This document shows, one piece after another, positions 54,836 through 62,490 of a stretch of 64,000 bases of DNA. This stretch comes from Bacteroides sp. (GTDB taxonomy: Bacteria > Bacteroidota > Bacteroidia > Bacteroidales > Bacteroidaceae), in contig NZ_JAQVBV010000016.1 in assembly GCF_028690125.1 (NCBI RefSeq), positions 47,182 through 111,181 on the forward strand, in the 5' to 3' direction. How positions within the stretch are numbered: the first letter of the stretch is position 1; the number at the start of each line of letters is the position of its first letter. The position numbers and the translations under genes are program-made. Under the pieces are notes generated by a model, which worked only from the letters and a program-made list of their open reading frames with translations, was not told where the DNA came from and did not search any database.

Positions 54836-55129
54836 CTAAATATTAGAACAATCTATTTTATCATATTCTTTGTGAGTACCTATAAAACGAATATAAACGA
54901 ACTTTACCGTGAACTTAATAACCACTACCAAACGATAATTATTGCCTTTGATATTGAAAACATAGTGCTGATTGCCTACGTTATCCACGCTATTAAATGT
55001 TTTCTTCACGTCCGCAAAACAAGTCCATTTACTTTGTTTGACTATTGTAGCCCACTCTTGCAAAGCCACCTTTGCGTCTGGGTGGCTTTCTGTATATTCT
55101 TGCAATGCTTGTTCAGTAAATATTCTCAT
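54836..55129 (-). CDS. higB: HigB-type mRNA interferase toxin
   Basis: 97 residues. 'MRIFTEQALQEYTESHPDAKVALQEWATIVKQSKW' and 'GNNYRLVVVIKFTVKFVYIRFIGTHKEYDKID' are the HigB_toxin (RelE superfamily) patterns with the usual basic core and end. Cleaves mRNA at the ribosome when free. First gene of the operon. Complete by length. Confidence 0.9.
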   Translation of the reverse strand: MRIFTEQALQEYTESHPDAKVALQEWATIVKQSKWTCFADVKKTFNSVDNVGNQHYVFNIKGNNYRLVVVIKFTVKFVYIRFIGTHKEYDKIDCSNI

Positions 55130-55159
55130 AGGTTACTCAATTATGAAGTACAAAGATAA

Positions 55160-55192
55160 AAATTAAATTCTATTTTTCAAAATTAAATTCTA
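55160..55192 (-). promoter_or_regulatory. Two direct repeats upstream of higB
   Basis: AAATTAAATTCTA at 55160-55172 and 55180-55192, 20 bp apart, about 30 bp before the higB ATG. Likely HigA operator; promoter boxes are not certain here. Confidence 0.55.
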
Positions 55193-55258
55193 ATATTTAT
55201 AATCACAACAAAAAAAATAGCAGCAACCCTATCGAATCACCGCTATCCCAAAGGAAGC

Positions 55259-55303
55259 TTAACAGCCTTTACCTTTTTTCTTTGAACCTTTCTTCTTTCC
55301 CAT
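55259..55303 (-). CDS. 14-residue lysine-rich micro-ORF
   Basis: MGKKKGSKKKGKGC followed by TAA, directly between portal and the toxin-antitoxin operon. Eight of 14 residues are Lys. I have a general memory of similar tiny basic ORFs beside Bacteroides phage portal genes, but cannot verify it. Could be a DNA-binding or packaging peptide, or chance. Confidence 0.4.
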   Translation of the reverse strand: MGKKKGSKKKGKGC

Positions 55304-55358
55304 GATAAATTGTTCTATTTTTCACATACTAAAATTATAAACCCCGTAATTTTTCTGA

Positions 55359-56930
55359 CTACTCTTCTGATTCCTGTTCTTTTTTACTTATTTGCGTACT
55401 CTTTGCAGCCTGCTCTTCCTGTATCTCTTTCAGCTCTTCATCCAGCCTTTCCGCATTTCCGGCAAACATAATACCCTCACGAGTAGACCAAATACCACCA
55501 GCCACAGCGGAGACGGCAGTAGTGACCTTGTCTGAAAGGTCGTCAATCATGTAAGGTACAAGTTCCACATCAATATCAATCGTCTTGGATGCCTTGTCAA
55601 ACTCGTAAGGATTGATAGCACCCAAAGCGGATACAAGGAAGTTCGTCCTGCGTTGCATGAAGTCCCCTATTACCTCGGCATGATTCTCTACCGCCATGTG
55701 AGCACCCATGAACACGAACCGGAACGCAACACCCGATAGAGCATTACCAGAACCTTTCAAGTTCTCAAAGGAGATTCGAGGTGTATTTGTCATGTCGTAG
55801 GCATTATTGATAAGCGTTTTCGCTTCAAACTCTACCGTTGTGGGTACTTGATTCCAGGTCAGATATGAAGCCCCCGCACCTTCTCCGGTGAGTTTTACAA
55901 TCCGATCTTTAACTTTACCAGCGAACCCTTCCACATCGCCAACCAACTGAAGGATTGGGAAAAAGTGGTAGTCGATACAGTCAGCATAGTTTGAAAGAAG
56001 TTTCTCCAACCGGACACGGAAGGTCTTAACTTTCTTGCAATATGCCTCTGGACGATAGGCGTAGATTACAGGAAGCTTATGGAATCCATGATTAAATGTC
56101 TTCCCTTCCGGCTGTCCCCATTCCTTGCCTACTTCCCACTGATAAACCATATCTTGAGTAATAGTCATAAAACAGGTGATTTCGTTGTCGTCCAAGTCTT
56201 TCTTCTTATACTCACGAGAGAAAGCGACCATGTTACCGTTGTCATCAAAGAATGGGTAGAGCTTATCCCCACGGAAAGGAGACCAAAGTACACTTTTCAG
56301 CTTCTTGGAAGGTTTAGTCTTTCCTCCGAACGTCTTCTTTATGCCAGCCCAGAACTTATCCCAGAATGAATCAGCATCGACTACATACCAATACTCGGCT
56401 ACTTCTTGTTCAGATAACCAGGAACGAACCACTTTCTTGTTTTGGTACTTGATTTTGTTCTTCTGAAGAGTGGATTTCAAGGCAGCTAACAAGCTCTTTT
56501 CGTCCTCATCCTCTGTGCTACAGTCCATCTTCGGTTCTGTACCGACCGTGAAAGCTGTTTGGATGTTTACGATGTCCTGCTCTAAGGGAATGGTGATACG
56601 GTTCACTTCTTCGGTTTCGTACTCAGCAGGAACTTCGATCGTTTTACCTGTTTTTTCATCGAAGATTGATTTCGCTTCGCTTTTTAGCACCTTTCTATCC
56701 GGATACTTTTTCTTGTTTGTTATTATCTCGTGCCTCTCCGGATTCCAATCGTTCCAAAGCTCCGCGCAATCCGGGAGATTGGTTCTTCTTCCTTTCTTGA
56801 GGTATTGAATCTTTATGCCAATGTCCTCTAATGCTAATATTCCTTCTAAACTTTTGACTCTGCAATATTTTTTTAATGGTTGAATATTCCTGTTAGGTCT
56901 TTCGGCTTTAATATCTTTCCAAGTAGACAT
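55359..56930 (-). CDS. Portal protein
   Basis: 523 residues, the portal of SPP1/PBSX type: 'NRITIPLEQDIVNIQTAFTVGTEPKMD', 'WYVVDADSFWDKFWAGIKKTFGG', 'FENLKGSGNALSGVAFRFVFMGAHMAVENHAEVIGDFMQRR' and C-terminal acidic tail. Forms the dodecameric DNA gate. Starts inside the last 58 nt of terL, a normal overlap for terL-portal pairs. Confidence 0.9.
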   Translation of the reverse strand: MSTWKDIKAERPNRNIQPLKKYCRVKSLEGILALEDIGIKIQYLKKGRRTNLPDCAELWNDWNPERHEIITNKKKYPDRKVLKSEAKSIFDEKTGKTIEVPAEYETEEVNRITIPLEQDIVNIQTAFTVGTEPKMDCSTEDEDEKSLLAALKSTLQKNKIKYQNKKVVRSWLSEQEVAEYWYVVDADSFWDKFWAGIKKTFGGKTKPSKKLKSVLWSPFRGDKLYPFFDDNGNMVAFSREYKKKDLDDNEITCFMTITQDMVYQWEVGKEWGQPEGKTFNHGFHKLPVIYAYRPEAYCKKVKTFRVRLEKLLSNYADCIDYHFFPILQLVGDVEGFAGKVKDRIVKLTGEGAGASYLTWNQVPTTVEFEAKTLINNAYDMTNTPRISFENLKGSGNALSGVAFRFVFMGAHMAVENHAEVIGDFMQRRTNFLVSALGAINPYEFDKASKTIDIDVELVPYMIDDLSDKVTTAVSAVAGGIWSTREGIMFAGNAERLDEELKEIQEEQAAKSTQISKKEQESEE

Positions 56931-58141
56931 CCCAGAACATAATAACGAATAGCATCCATCAGGTGATTATATTCATCTACTGGTATATTGATATAGTTTC
57001 CGTCTTTATCTTTGTCCCAAACATATTTCCGAAGCTCCATGATGATATTATAAGAGCGCTCTGTTACAAAGAATTCCATGTCTTTAATCTTATCAATACC
57101 TGCTTTGATTGAGCCGGGGAATTTATCTACCGGATAGATATTCACGCCTCTGTTCTTTATCTCTTGAATCAATCGAGGGTCTTGCGAGTCGGCAAACACT
57201 TTCATAGAGAAAGGCTTTAATCTGTTGGCTATAGCAGACGAAAGCATATCCGTTTCGTAGAAAAGTTCATCCACATACAACCGGTTGTCAATGATACCAC
57301 ACCTAACAGCAGCGGAAGGATCATTCGTAAAACCAAAGTCCTGCCCTATTCCTACTTTCTTGCATTCCCGTGGGAACTCTTTCACAATCCCCCACTTCTT
57401 GAATACCGCCCCCTCTGCAACGTCAGCCCAGCGACCGATAACAACATGAGCGTACTTCTCAGGATTCTTTCCTTTCATCTCCTGTACTTCCCGAAGGAAC
57501 TCAGGGGAAAGGTTTTCTAAATTATCGAAGTAGGTAGTATGAATGTGAAGTACATTCGGGTGAGTACTTATCTGCACCTGTACACCGTCAATCTCTACCA
57601 GCTTGTGGGTTTTCTCAATGTACTTTTTATAGATGAAGTGATTGGAATCAGAGGGGTTCATTATGATAATGATCCGGTTCTGTATTCCCTTCTTACGAAT
57701 GGAGAGCATTATCTTATCGAACTCCTCCTCGCTGGTCCACTCCTCCGCTTCATCACAGACGAAAGTAGTTATACCTTGGATGGATTTCAGCTTTGCCGTC
57801 TGATTGCCGGATGAAGTCTTGATACCACGGAACATGATACGACTCTTTGTCATTTTATTGACTATATCCGTCTTGGTGGTCTTGAAATACTTGGTGGTTT
57901 CATCCAATTCTATTTTTTCCATCATTTCGGGGATGATAGACATCCCGGCAGAAACCATCGTGTAACGGGTATATAGAATCTGATGAACAATCTTCTCGGA
58001 TGGAGTAAGTTCAAAGGTCAGACGTTCTACGAAGGTCGAAGCATTGAAAGACTTACCTGAGCCACGCCCACCGGTGATAAGGATGATAAACTTATCGTTA
58101 TCGGTGTATAGAGGGTGATATATCGTTTGGGGTGTTATCAT
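56873..58141 (-). CDS. terL: Terminase large subunit
   Basis: 422 residues. ATPase Walker A 'GGRGSGKSF' at about 24-32, Walker B 'FVCDEAEEW' near 130, coupling 'MNPSD', and nuclease 'GQDFGFTNDPSAAV' and 'DSQDPRLIQ' acidic residues. Terminase_3/PBSX type. Cuts and pumps phage DNA. Overlaps terS by 4 nt. Confidence 0.95.
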   Translation of the reverse strand: MITPQTIYHPLYTDNDKFIILITGGRGSGKSFNASTFVERLTFELTPSEKIVHQILYTRYTMVSAGMSIIPEMMEKIELDETTKYFKTTKTDIVNKMTKSRIMFRGIKTSSGNQTAKLKSIQGITTFVCDEAEEWTSEEEFDKIMLSIRKKGIQNRIIIIMNPSDSNHFIYKKYIEKTHKLVEIDGVQVQISTHPNVLHIHTTYFDNLENLSPEFLREVQEMKGKNPEKYAHVVIGRWADVAEGAVFKKWGIVKEFPRECKKVGIGQDFGFTNDPSAAVRCGIIDNRLYVDELFYETDMLSSAIANRLKPFSMKVFADSQDPRLIQEIKNRGVNIYPVDKFPGSIKAGIDKIKDMEFFVTERSYNIIMELRKYVWDKDKDGNYINIPVDEYNHLMDAIRYYVLGCLLGKILKPKDLTGIFNH

Positions 58142-58656
58142 TTCACTTGCTTTTTAATCCATGAATCAATATCAATCCCCTGTTCTATATCTTTGGGAAT
58201 ATCAGCATCTTCATCCTGTTTACGTTCTACATTACGCCATTCTTCATCATAATGGTAAAGCCAAACGGATTGAGCCTGTAAACTTGGAGCGAGCTCGCCT
58301 TCAATAACCTGAACCTCTTCTTCACCTGTTAAATTACCCTCTTTGTCTCTTAGCTTTCTAACCGTAGTGTTCTTCGTCTTGATACCGCCAAGCGCCATAG
58401 CAAGGAACTTAGCACGCACAGCAGCCGTGATTGTCGCACGCCCGCGCGTTAATACTTCACTTAATTCGGGGTATTCACTTTTCTTCTCACAGAACGTTTG
58501 AGGAGCGAGATTCATAGCAAAAGCGATTTCTTTATCCGTGAACCCCTTTTTGGCATACGTTTCAATGGCAGAAAGAAAGTCCTCGCTTGTATAATCAAAC
58601 TTGGGCTTTCTTCCTGCACGTTTACCTGTCTCTTTGGATTCACTCTTTCTCATCAA
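58138..58656 (-). CDS. terS: Terminase small subunit
   Basis: 172 residues. Basic N-terminus, then a helix-turn-helix ('YAKKGFTDKEIAFAMNLAPQTFCEKKSEYPELSEVLTRGR') and a C-terminal acidic end; binds the packaging site. Directly before terL with a 4-nt overlap at both ends. Confidence 0.85.
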   Translation of the reverse strand: MMRKSESKETGKRAGRKPKFDYTSEDFLSAIETYAKKGFTDKEIAFAMNLAPQTFCEKKSEYPELSEVLTRGRATITAAVRAKFLAMALGGIKTKNTTVRKLRDKEGNLTGEEEVQVIEGELAPSLQAQSVWLYHYDEEWRNVERKQDEDADIPKDIEQGIDIDSWIKKQVK

Positions 58657-59399
58657 TCTACCCTTTCAATTTGTTCATCAAACACTTCTCCCTTGATAAA
58701 CTTCATATCAGCGTCATACCCGAACCTTTCACAGAAGGCGGCTTTAGCTTCGTAGGTATCAAAGGAAAGCATTACATAAGCGTCCATATCCTCGGCTGTC
58801 TTCTGTGCGTTCTCTTTTACCTGTTGCTTGACCTCTTTCATGTGAGCGGTCTTTTCGGCACGTTCTAACTGCTTGGCGGCTTTATCGGCTTCTTTCTGTT
58901 CGGTCACAGGAGACATCATATCAGACAAAGCATCTGCGATAGAGTTTTCCTCTTCGGTCTGTAACAGGTAATCAACACCAATCATGTTTAGGTCGGCATC
59001 GGTTAAGCCTGCATCTTTCCAATCAATATCGGGAACAATACGAGCAAGGGCATCGAAATCCCATGTACCTTGTGCGTTCGGGTTGTTCATCAGAATATTG
59101 AGTTCCTTTTCCTGCTGTTCGTCCACATCAATCACATCGACACGGATCTTATAGTCATTATCGGGGAACTTCTGCAATTCATCCATGACGGATAAACGCT
59201 GGTGTCCACTGACTACTGTAAACCCTGTATGCTTGTTTACAACAATTCCTCCGACCAGACCAAACTTCTTGATACCACGCTTCAATGTCTTGCGTGATTC
59301 ATCGGAAAGTTTTCGGGGATTGTAATCTGCGAAGTGAATGGCAGAACGATTAAGTCCTACCGATTCGGATTTTATGTACTTACTTAGTTCCATTGTCAT
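58653..59399 (-). CDS. ParB/sulfiredoxin-domain phage protein (IbrB-like)
   Basis: About 248 residues from ATG 59399 (another ATG at 59393, a longer non-ATG reading to 59420). 'YNPRKLSDESRKTLKRGIKKFGLVGGIVVNKHTGFTVVSGHQRLSVM' is the ParB N-terminal nuclease-like domain with the GHQR motif; the C-terminal part is a coiled coil with acidic runs. Partner of the PAPS-reductase-like gene upstream, which overlaps it. IbrA/IbrB pairs are known in E. coli prophage-like islands; function not settled. Confidence 0.82.
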   Translation of the reverse strand: MTMELSKYIKSESVGLNRSAIHFADYNPRKLSDESRKTLKRGIKKFGLVGGIVVNKHTGFTVVSGHQRLSVMDELQKFPDNDYKIRVDVIDVDEQQEKELNILMNNPNAQGTWDFDALARIVPDIDWKDAGLTDADLNMIGVDYLLQTEEENSIADALSDMMSPVTEQKEADKAAKQLERAEKTAHMKEVKQQVKENAQKTAEDMDAYVMLSFDTYEAKAAFCERFGYDADMKFIKGEVFDEQIERVD

Positions 59400-60048
59400 A
59401 TTCAAATAAAATGCGCTCACTCATAGGAAACGCTGTTATTATTTTCTTCAAGTCACCCGGATAGTTCTCGCGAAGCCACAGGAAACAATCCAAGTTAAAG
59501 CCTACACCACCGGAAGCGTTTTTAGAATATCTAACCGGTTCGGGCAGTCTCTTTTGCTTCATGTAGGCGAGAATGTCCCTTTGCGACCAATCGGCAAGCG
59601 GATAACACAATCCGTTGTTCTCATAGTTAGCATATCCTTTCAGCATCAACCGCCTGTTCATACCATCGGCTTTCTTCATGCCTAAAAAGACATAGTGAAC
59701 GCCATACTTTAATCGCATGGATTCAACCACATCGGCAAGCTTCAACAGTTTTACTTTGGGATTTGCAACGCAATACATACCGCCACGGAGAATATAAGTG
59801 AGATTCCAGTGCGGCACTTGAATAAACTCAATCTTCGGATATTTAGCCTTTACCCACTTAATCCAACGTTCAATGTGTTCTAAGTCCTTAACGAAGTACA
59901 TAAACACACAAACGATCCGGTCGAACTTCGGGTAGATTAAATCAAGCAGAACCAACGAATCTTTGCCAAGCGAACAAAACAATATAGCCTCACTCGATTT
60001 TACCCGAATGAGGTCTACATATTGGTTCGTTTGCTCTACCTTGTTCAT
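59380..60048 (-). CDS. PAPS-reductase-like PP-loop protein (IbrA-like)
   Basis: 222 residues. PP-loop 'FCSLGKDS' at about 24-31, then 'VFMYFVKDLEHIERWIKW' and 'GMKKADGMNRRLMLKG', ending 'GGVGFNLDCFLWLRENYP'. The adenylyl-binding fold is that of phosphoadenosine phosphosulfate reductases, but in phages it accompanies a ParB-like gene rather than sulfate metabolism. May act in DNA modification or nucleotide sensing; not determined. Confidence 0.85.
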   Translation of the reverse strand: MNKVEQTNQYVDLIRVKSSEAILFCSLGKDSLVLLDLIYPKFDRIVCVFMYFVKDLEHIERWIKWVKAKYPKIEFIQVPHWNLTYILRGGMYCVANPKVKLLKLADVVESMRLKYGVHYVFLGMKKADGMNRRLMLKGYANYENNGLCYPLADWSQRDILAYMKQKRLPEPVRYSKNASGGVGFNLDCFLWLRENYPGDLKKIITAFPMSERILFEYDNGTK

Positions 60049-60050
60049 GG

Positions 60051-60179
60051 TTATCCACCTGATAAACCGTATGCAACACGAACGTCACTATAACGCTGCC
60101 TACGTGAACCTAACTGGGAAGTGCCAGATGCACCACCTCTTCTTGCTACTAATCTACCGCCCGCACCCGCACCGTTCAT
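60051..60179 (-). CDS. Small Arg/Gly-rich ORF (42 aa)
   Basis: ATG at 60179, stop 2 nt before the IbrA-like gene. Reads MNGAGAGGRLVARRGGASG... ending VAYGLSGG; Gly and Arg make up nearly half. Too short for automatic calls, but the tight spacing and lack of stops support translation. No family recognised; basic Gly-rich tails can bind nucleic acids. Confidence 0.45.
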   Translation of the reverse strand: MNGAGAGGRLVARRGGASGTSQLGSRRQRYSDVRVAYGLSGG

Positions 60180-60248
60180 ATTTCTGCGAGGTCCGGCTAC
60201 TCTGTTTACTCTTCTTGCGACTCAGCTTTAAATTTTTAAATTAAACAA

Positions 60249-60638
60249 TCAATCTATATGTTTCTCTAACACTTTGCCTAACGTGTAATCCATTTGAGCA
60301 GCGAGGTATTCTTCGCCTTGGTACTCATAAACAATATCATTACCGTCTTCATCGGTCATAATCATTGCTTCTGCATTCTTCACTTCAACAATGATATACG
60401 GACGCTTGCCCTTGTATTCACCTGTAAGAAGCTTGATAGCATCGTACTTGATAGGCTTTAATTCAACATCACCTTCTTCAGGTAGTTCTTCATCAACCTT
60501 GTATTCTTTACCACCACACAGGTAGGTGATATACTTCTTTGCGTTGGTGGGTCTAATCTCACGGTATTCGTGCGTTTTCTTACCGGATAAGATTTCATCA
60601 AAATACTTTTGCTTAATACTAAGCGTCAAAATGTTCAT
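60249..60638 (-). CDS. ASCH-domain protein
   Basis: 129 residues. 'LSIKQKYFDEILSGKKTHEYREI' and 'KLLTGEYKGKRPYIIVEVKNAEAM' match the ASCH fold, a PUA-related beta-barrel that binds RNA or modified nucleotides. Phage members are often next to DNA-packaging genes. First gene after the tRNA and the inverted repeat at 60803. Confidence 0.82.
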   Translation of the reverse strand: MNILTLSIKQKYFDEILSGKKTHEYREIRPTNAKKYITYLCGGKEYKVDEELPEEGDVELKPIKYDAIKLLTGEYKGKRPYIIVEVKNAEAMIMTDEDGNDIVYEYQGEEYLAAQMDYTLGKVLEKHID

Positions 60639-60669
60639 AATCGTGTCATTTTTAAATTAATAATCGTAG

Positions 60670-60743
60670 TTGCGGGGGGCTGAATCGAACAACCGACCTC
60701 TACCAAGTCAAAGTAGCGAGCTGACCAACTGCTCTACCCCGCG
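60670..60743 (-). tRNA. Phage tRNA, anticodon GAC (Val-like), partly degenerate
   Basis: Minus strand: acceptor CGCGGGG / CCCCGCA, giving six good pairs plus a C1-A72 mismatch; D-stem GAGC/GCTC; anticodon stem CTACT/GGTAG with loop TTGACTT (U33, GAC 34-36, U37 instead of a purine); T-arm GGTTG-TTCGATT-CAGCC. 74 nt with discriminator A. The C1-A72 mismatch and U37 suggest decay or an unusual function. Confidence 0.78.
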
Positions 60744-60802
60744 ATAGTACCTCAAAGATACTACCACAACCAAAGATAACGAAATATCTTCAATCGTTAT
60801 AC

Positions 60803-60824
60803 ACAACAACTGTCTTATTGTTGT
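60803..60824 (-). promoter_or_regulatory. 22-bp phage inverted repeat, copy 5
   Basis: Minus strand ACAACAA-N8-TTGTTGT, flanked TTC and GTAT. Overlaps the end of the DUF3873 gene and precedes the tRNA, ASCH and packaging genes. Confidence 0.75.
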
Positions 60825-61021
60825 GAACTAAGCCATTTATCACGTTTTTCTCTGCACGCTTCTAAGGTTGGCGCACAACAAGAAAACAGTTCGCCACTCT
60901 CAGTACGATAATCATACTGGTACATTCTCACGTTCTTACCTTTCAACCTTGTGTTGTAGGTACAATAATTTTCTTTACCGGGTTGGCATACGCTGCAACC
61001 GTTTTTGTTTATTGAGTTCAT
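60815..61021 (-). CDS. DUF3873-family small protein
   Basis: 68 residues. 'NKNGCSVCQPGKENYCTY' and 'YDYRTESGELFSCCAPTLEACREKRDKWL' fit the DUF3873 pattern (I recall 'YDYRTP.GELF...APTL..CREKRDKWL'), here with extra cysteines (C9, C12, C20, C48, C49, C55) that could bind metal. Common on Bacteroides mobile elements; role unknown. 4-nt overlap with the next gene. Confidence 0.85.
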   Translation of the reverse strand: MNSINKNGCSVCQPGKENYCTYNTRLKGKNVRMYQYDYRTESGELFSCCAPTLEACREKRDKWLSSQQ

Positions 61022-61368
61022 AAGTTATCATTATTTTGTATCATATCGTTTAAGAACCTCTTAAAATCATTCTTGTATTGGCTATGAATGATTTTATACT
61101 GATGTGATAGATTAGGTAACTGCTTGTAACCTTTGCTGTGTAAAAATTTGGCAACCAATTCAACCTTTTTACGATTATCAAAACCTCTATCTTTACACAT
61201 ATTAGAAATACACACATTCGCTTTACTTGTTGGTTTCTTTTCGACAGGCGACGTGTATTCACGTCTACCATAAGCACGGGTTCTTGGATAACCAACTTGT
61301 TCACCTAAATATTCACCTGTGATGTAATCAAACTCACCACTAATTAAACTATCTGCTATTTCGCCCAT
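61018..61368 (-). CDS. Phage hypothetical protein (116 aa)
   Basis: Not recognised. 'FDYITGEYLGEQVGYPRTRAYGRREYTSP' then 'VCISNMCKDRGFDNRKKVELVAKFLHSKGYKQL', helical and basic at the end. One of a series of small early-type genes on the minus strand, overlapping the next gene by 4 nt. Confidence 0.65.
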   Translation of the reverse strand: MGEIADSLISGEFDYITGEYLGEQVGYPRTRAYGRREYTSPVEKKPTSKANVCISNMCKDRGFDNRKKVELVAKFLHSKGYKQLPNLSHQYKIIHSQYKNDFKRFLNDMIQNNDNL

Positions 61369-61404
61369 ATTAATCTATATTGTGGTACCCCGAAGGCTAC
61401 CGGA

Positions 61405-61605
61405 TTAATAACCGATCTGTTTTAAATAACCATCAGACAAATTCAGTTCTAATATACCATGATGGTTGCTTCTAAGAAATCCTTTTTCTTTAAGACTGTC
61501 TTTTGCATCATCAAAACGCTTACTTTGCATTTTATCATAATCACGATTAACACGACCTGTGATAATTGCAAGTAGAAGTTCTGTTTCTGTTTTATTCAAC
61601 TTCAT
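61405..61605 (-). CDS. Phage hypothetical protein (66 aa)
   Basis: Not recognised. 'MKLNKTETELLLAIITGRVNRDYDKMQSKRFDDAKDSLKEKGFL' looks like a small winged-helix-like protein: two helices, then 'LRSNHHGILELNLSDGYLKQIGY'. In the early-type series. Confidence 0.65.
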   Translation of the reverse strand: MKLNKTETELLLAIITGRVNRDYDKMQSKRFDDAKDSLKEKGFLRSNHHGILELNLSDGYLKQIGY

Positions 61606-61647
61606 AACTGTATGTATTATGGCAACTCGAAAGTCACCGGATTAAAC

Positions 61648-61872
61648 TTAACCATATAAATTAGCAAGCGTATACCCTTTATACCATGCCAGCAATAAGG
61701 GTTCACTAGGTAATTTGCCATCCACAAACTGCCTAAAGCTACGACCTTCTAGCAAAGTCTTAAACTCTTGATTTTGCATAGGTATCTTTAGCCCTGCTTT
61801 AAACGATTGATACCCTAAGAGGTTAGCTAGTATTAATTCGTCTATCTGCTCTTTGGTAAGCTTTGTTTTCAT
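61648..61872 (-). CDS. Phage hypothetical protein (74 aa)
   Basis: Not recognised. Helical start 'MKTKLTKEQIDELILANLLGYQSFKAGL' and end 'LLLAWYKGYTLANLYG'. No membrane segment. 42 nt after the next gene on the transcript. Confidence 0.65.
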   Translation of the reverse strand: MKTKLTKEQIDELILANLLGYQSFKAGLKIPMQNQEFKTLLEGRSFRQFVDGKLPSEPLLLAWYKGYTLANLYG

Positions 61873-61914
61873 ATTCTTCTTTATTACGCAGGGCTTTCGC
61901 CCTGCTGGTTAAAC

Positions 61915-62112
61915 TTACTTATCAAGTATCTCATTTACCTTACATTCGTTTATCTCGGTCTCGGCTGAAATCTTACATAGAGTAGCGTATAAGCGAGAAC
62001 CGTATTCTTTGATAAATTGCTCTTTATCATCAAGAGCTAATTTTAAACAAAGGCTTAAATTGCCTAATGCTTGTTGAACATCGTTCATCTGGGTTTCTAA
62101 TTGCTTTGCCAT
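61915..62112 (-). CDS. Phage hypothetical protein (65 aa)
   Basis: Not recognised. Two-helix protein 'QMNDVQQALGNLSLCLKLALDDKEQFIKEYG' with 'CKISAETEINECKVNEIL'. First gene read leftward from the control region 62156-62255. Confidence 0.65.
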   Translation of the reverse strand: MAKQLETQMNDVQQALGNLSLCLKLALDDKEQFIKEYGSRLYATLCKISAETEINECKVNEILDK

Positions 62113-62155
62113 AATCGTATATCTTTTAATTGTTATTACTTCGTTTCTGATGATG

Positions 62156-62255
62156 CAAATATAGTATCATTTATAATACAAAATACTATTTATGCGTTAA
62201 TAAATTACAAAATAGAGTATTATTTATAATACATACTAATAAATAAGTAATTTTG
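62156..62255. promoter_or_regulatory. Divergent control region with two 17-bp palindromic operators
   Basis: GTATCATTTATAATACA (62164-62180) and GTATTATTTATAATACA (62217-62233) differ in one base and are 53 bp apart; the second is a perfect 7-2-7 palindrome. Leftward -7 box TATATTTG (62163-62156) and rightward TAATTTTG (62248-62255) flank them. The rightward start site falls near the ATG at 62260, so that mRNA may be almost leaderless. A repressor probably acts here; its gene is not identified in the window. Confidence 0.62.
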
Positions 62256-62259
62256 CATC

Positions 62260-62490
62260 ATGGAAGCAAAAGGAGTAATACACTTAGAAATTAAGGCTAC
62301 CGGACTACACAGGTACTTCGGTTCGCCATCGGCTATGTATGAGAACTATACAAGCCAAGAATTAGGAATTGCCCGGCAGTCACTTTTGAACTATTGGCAG
62401 AAAACGGAAGAACCTTATGAGAATGCCATTTGCATAATCAGAAAGGGAGAGTTAGAACGGAAAATCAAAATAAAAAAAGAAGAATTATGA
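62260..62490 (+). CDS. Phage/mobile-element conserved small protein (76 aa)
   Basis: 'GVIHLEIKATGLHRYFGSPSAMYENYTSQELGIARQSLLNYW' and 'PYENAICIIRKGEL' match a small family common on Bacteroides mobile elements, function unknown. Runs opposite to the late strand from the divergent control region. Its stop overlaps the next ATG as ATGA. Confidence 0.75.
   Translation: MEAKGVIHLEIKATGLHRYFGSPSAMYENYTSQELGIARQSLLNYWQKTEEPYENAICIIRKGELERKIKIKKEEL

Noticed and set aside
59963..60244. 93-codon plus-strand ORF over the start of the IbrA-like gene
   Set aside because: It is antisense to the PP-loop gene and the Arg/Gly-rich ORF and has no features of a protein.
37881..60824. Inverted repeats as sites for a tyrosine recombinase (8-nt core between arms)
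   Set aside because: The 8-nt spacers differ between all copies, whereas recombination needs identical cores, and all copies point the same way.
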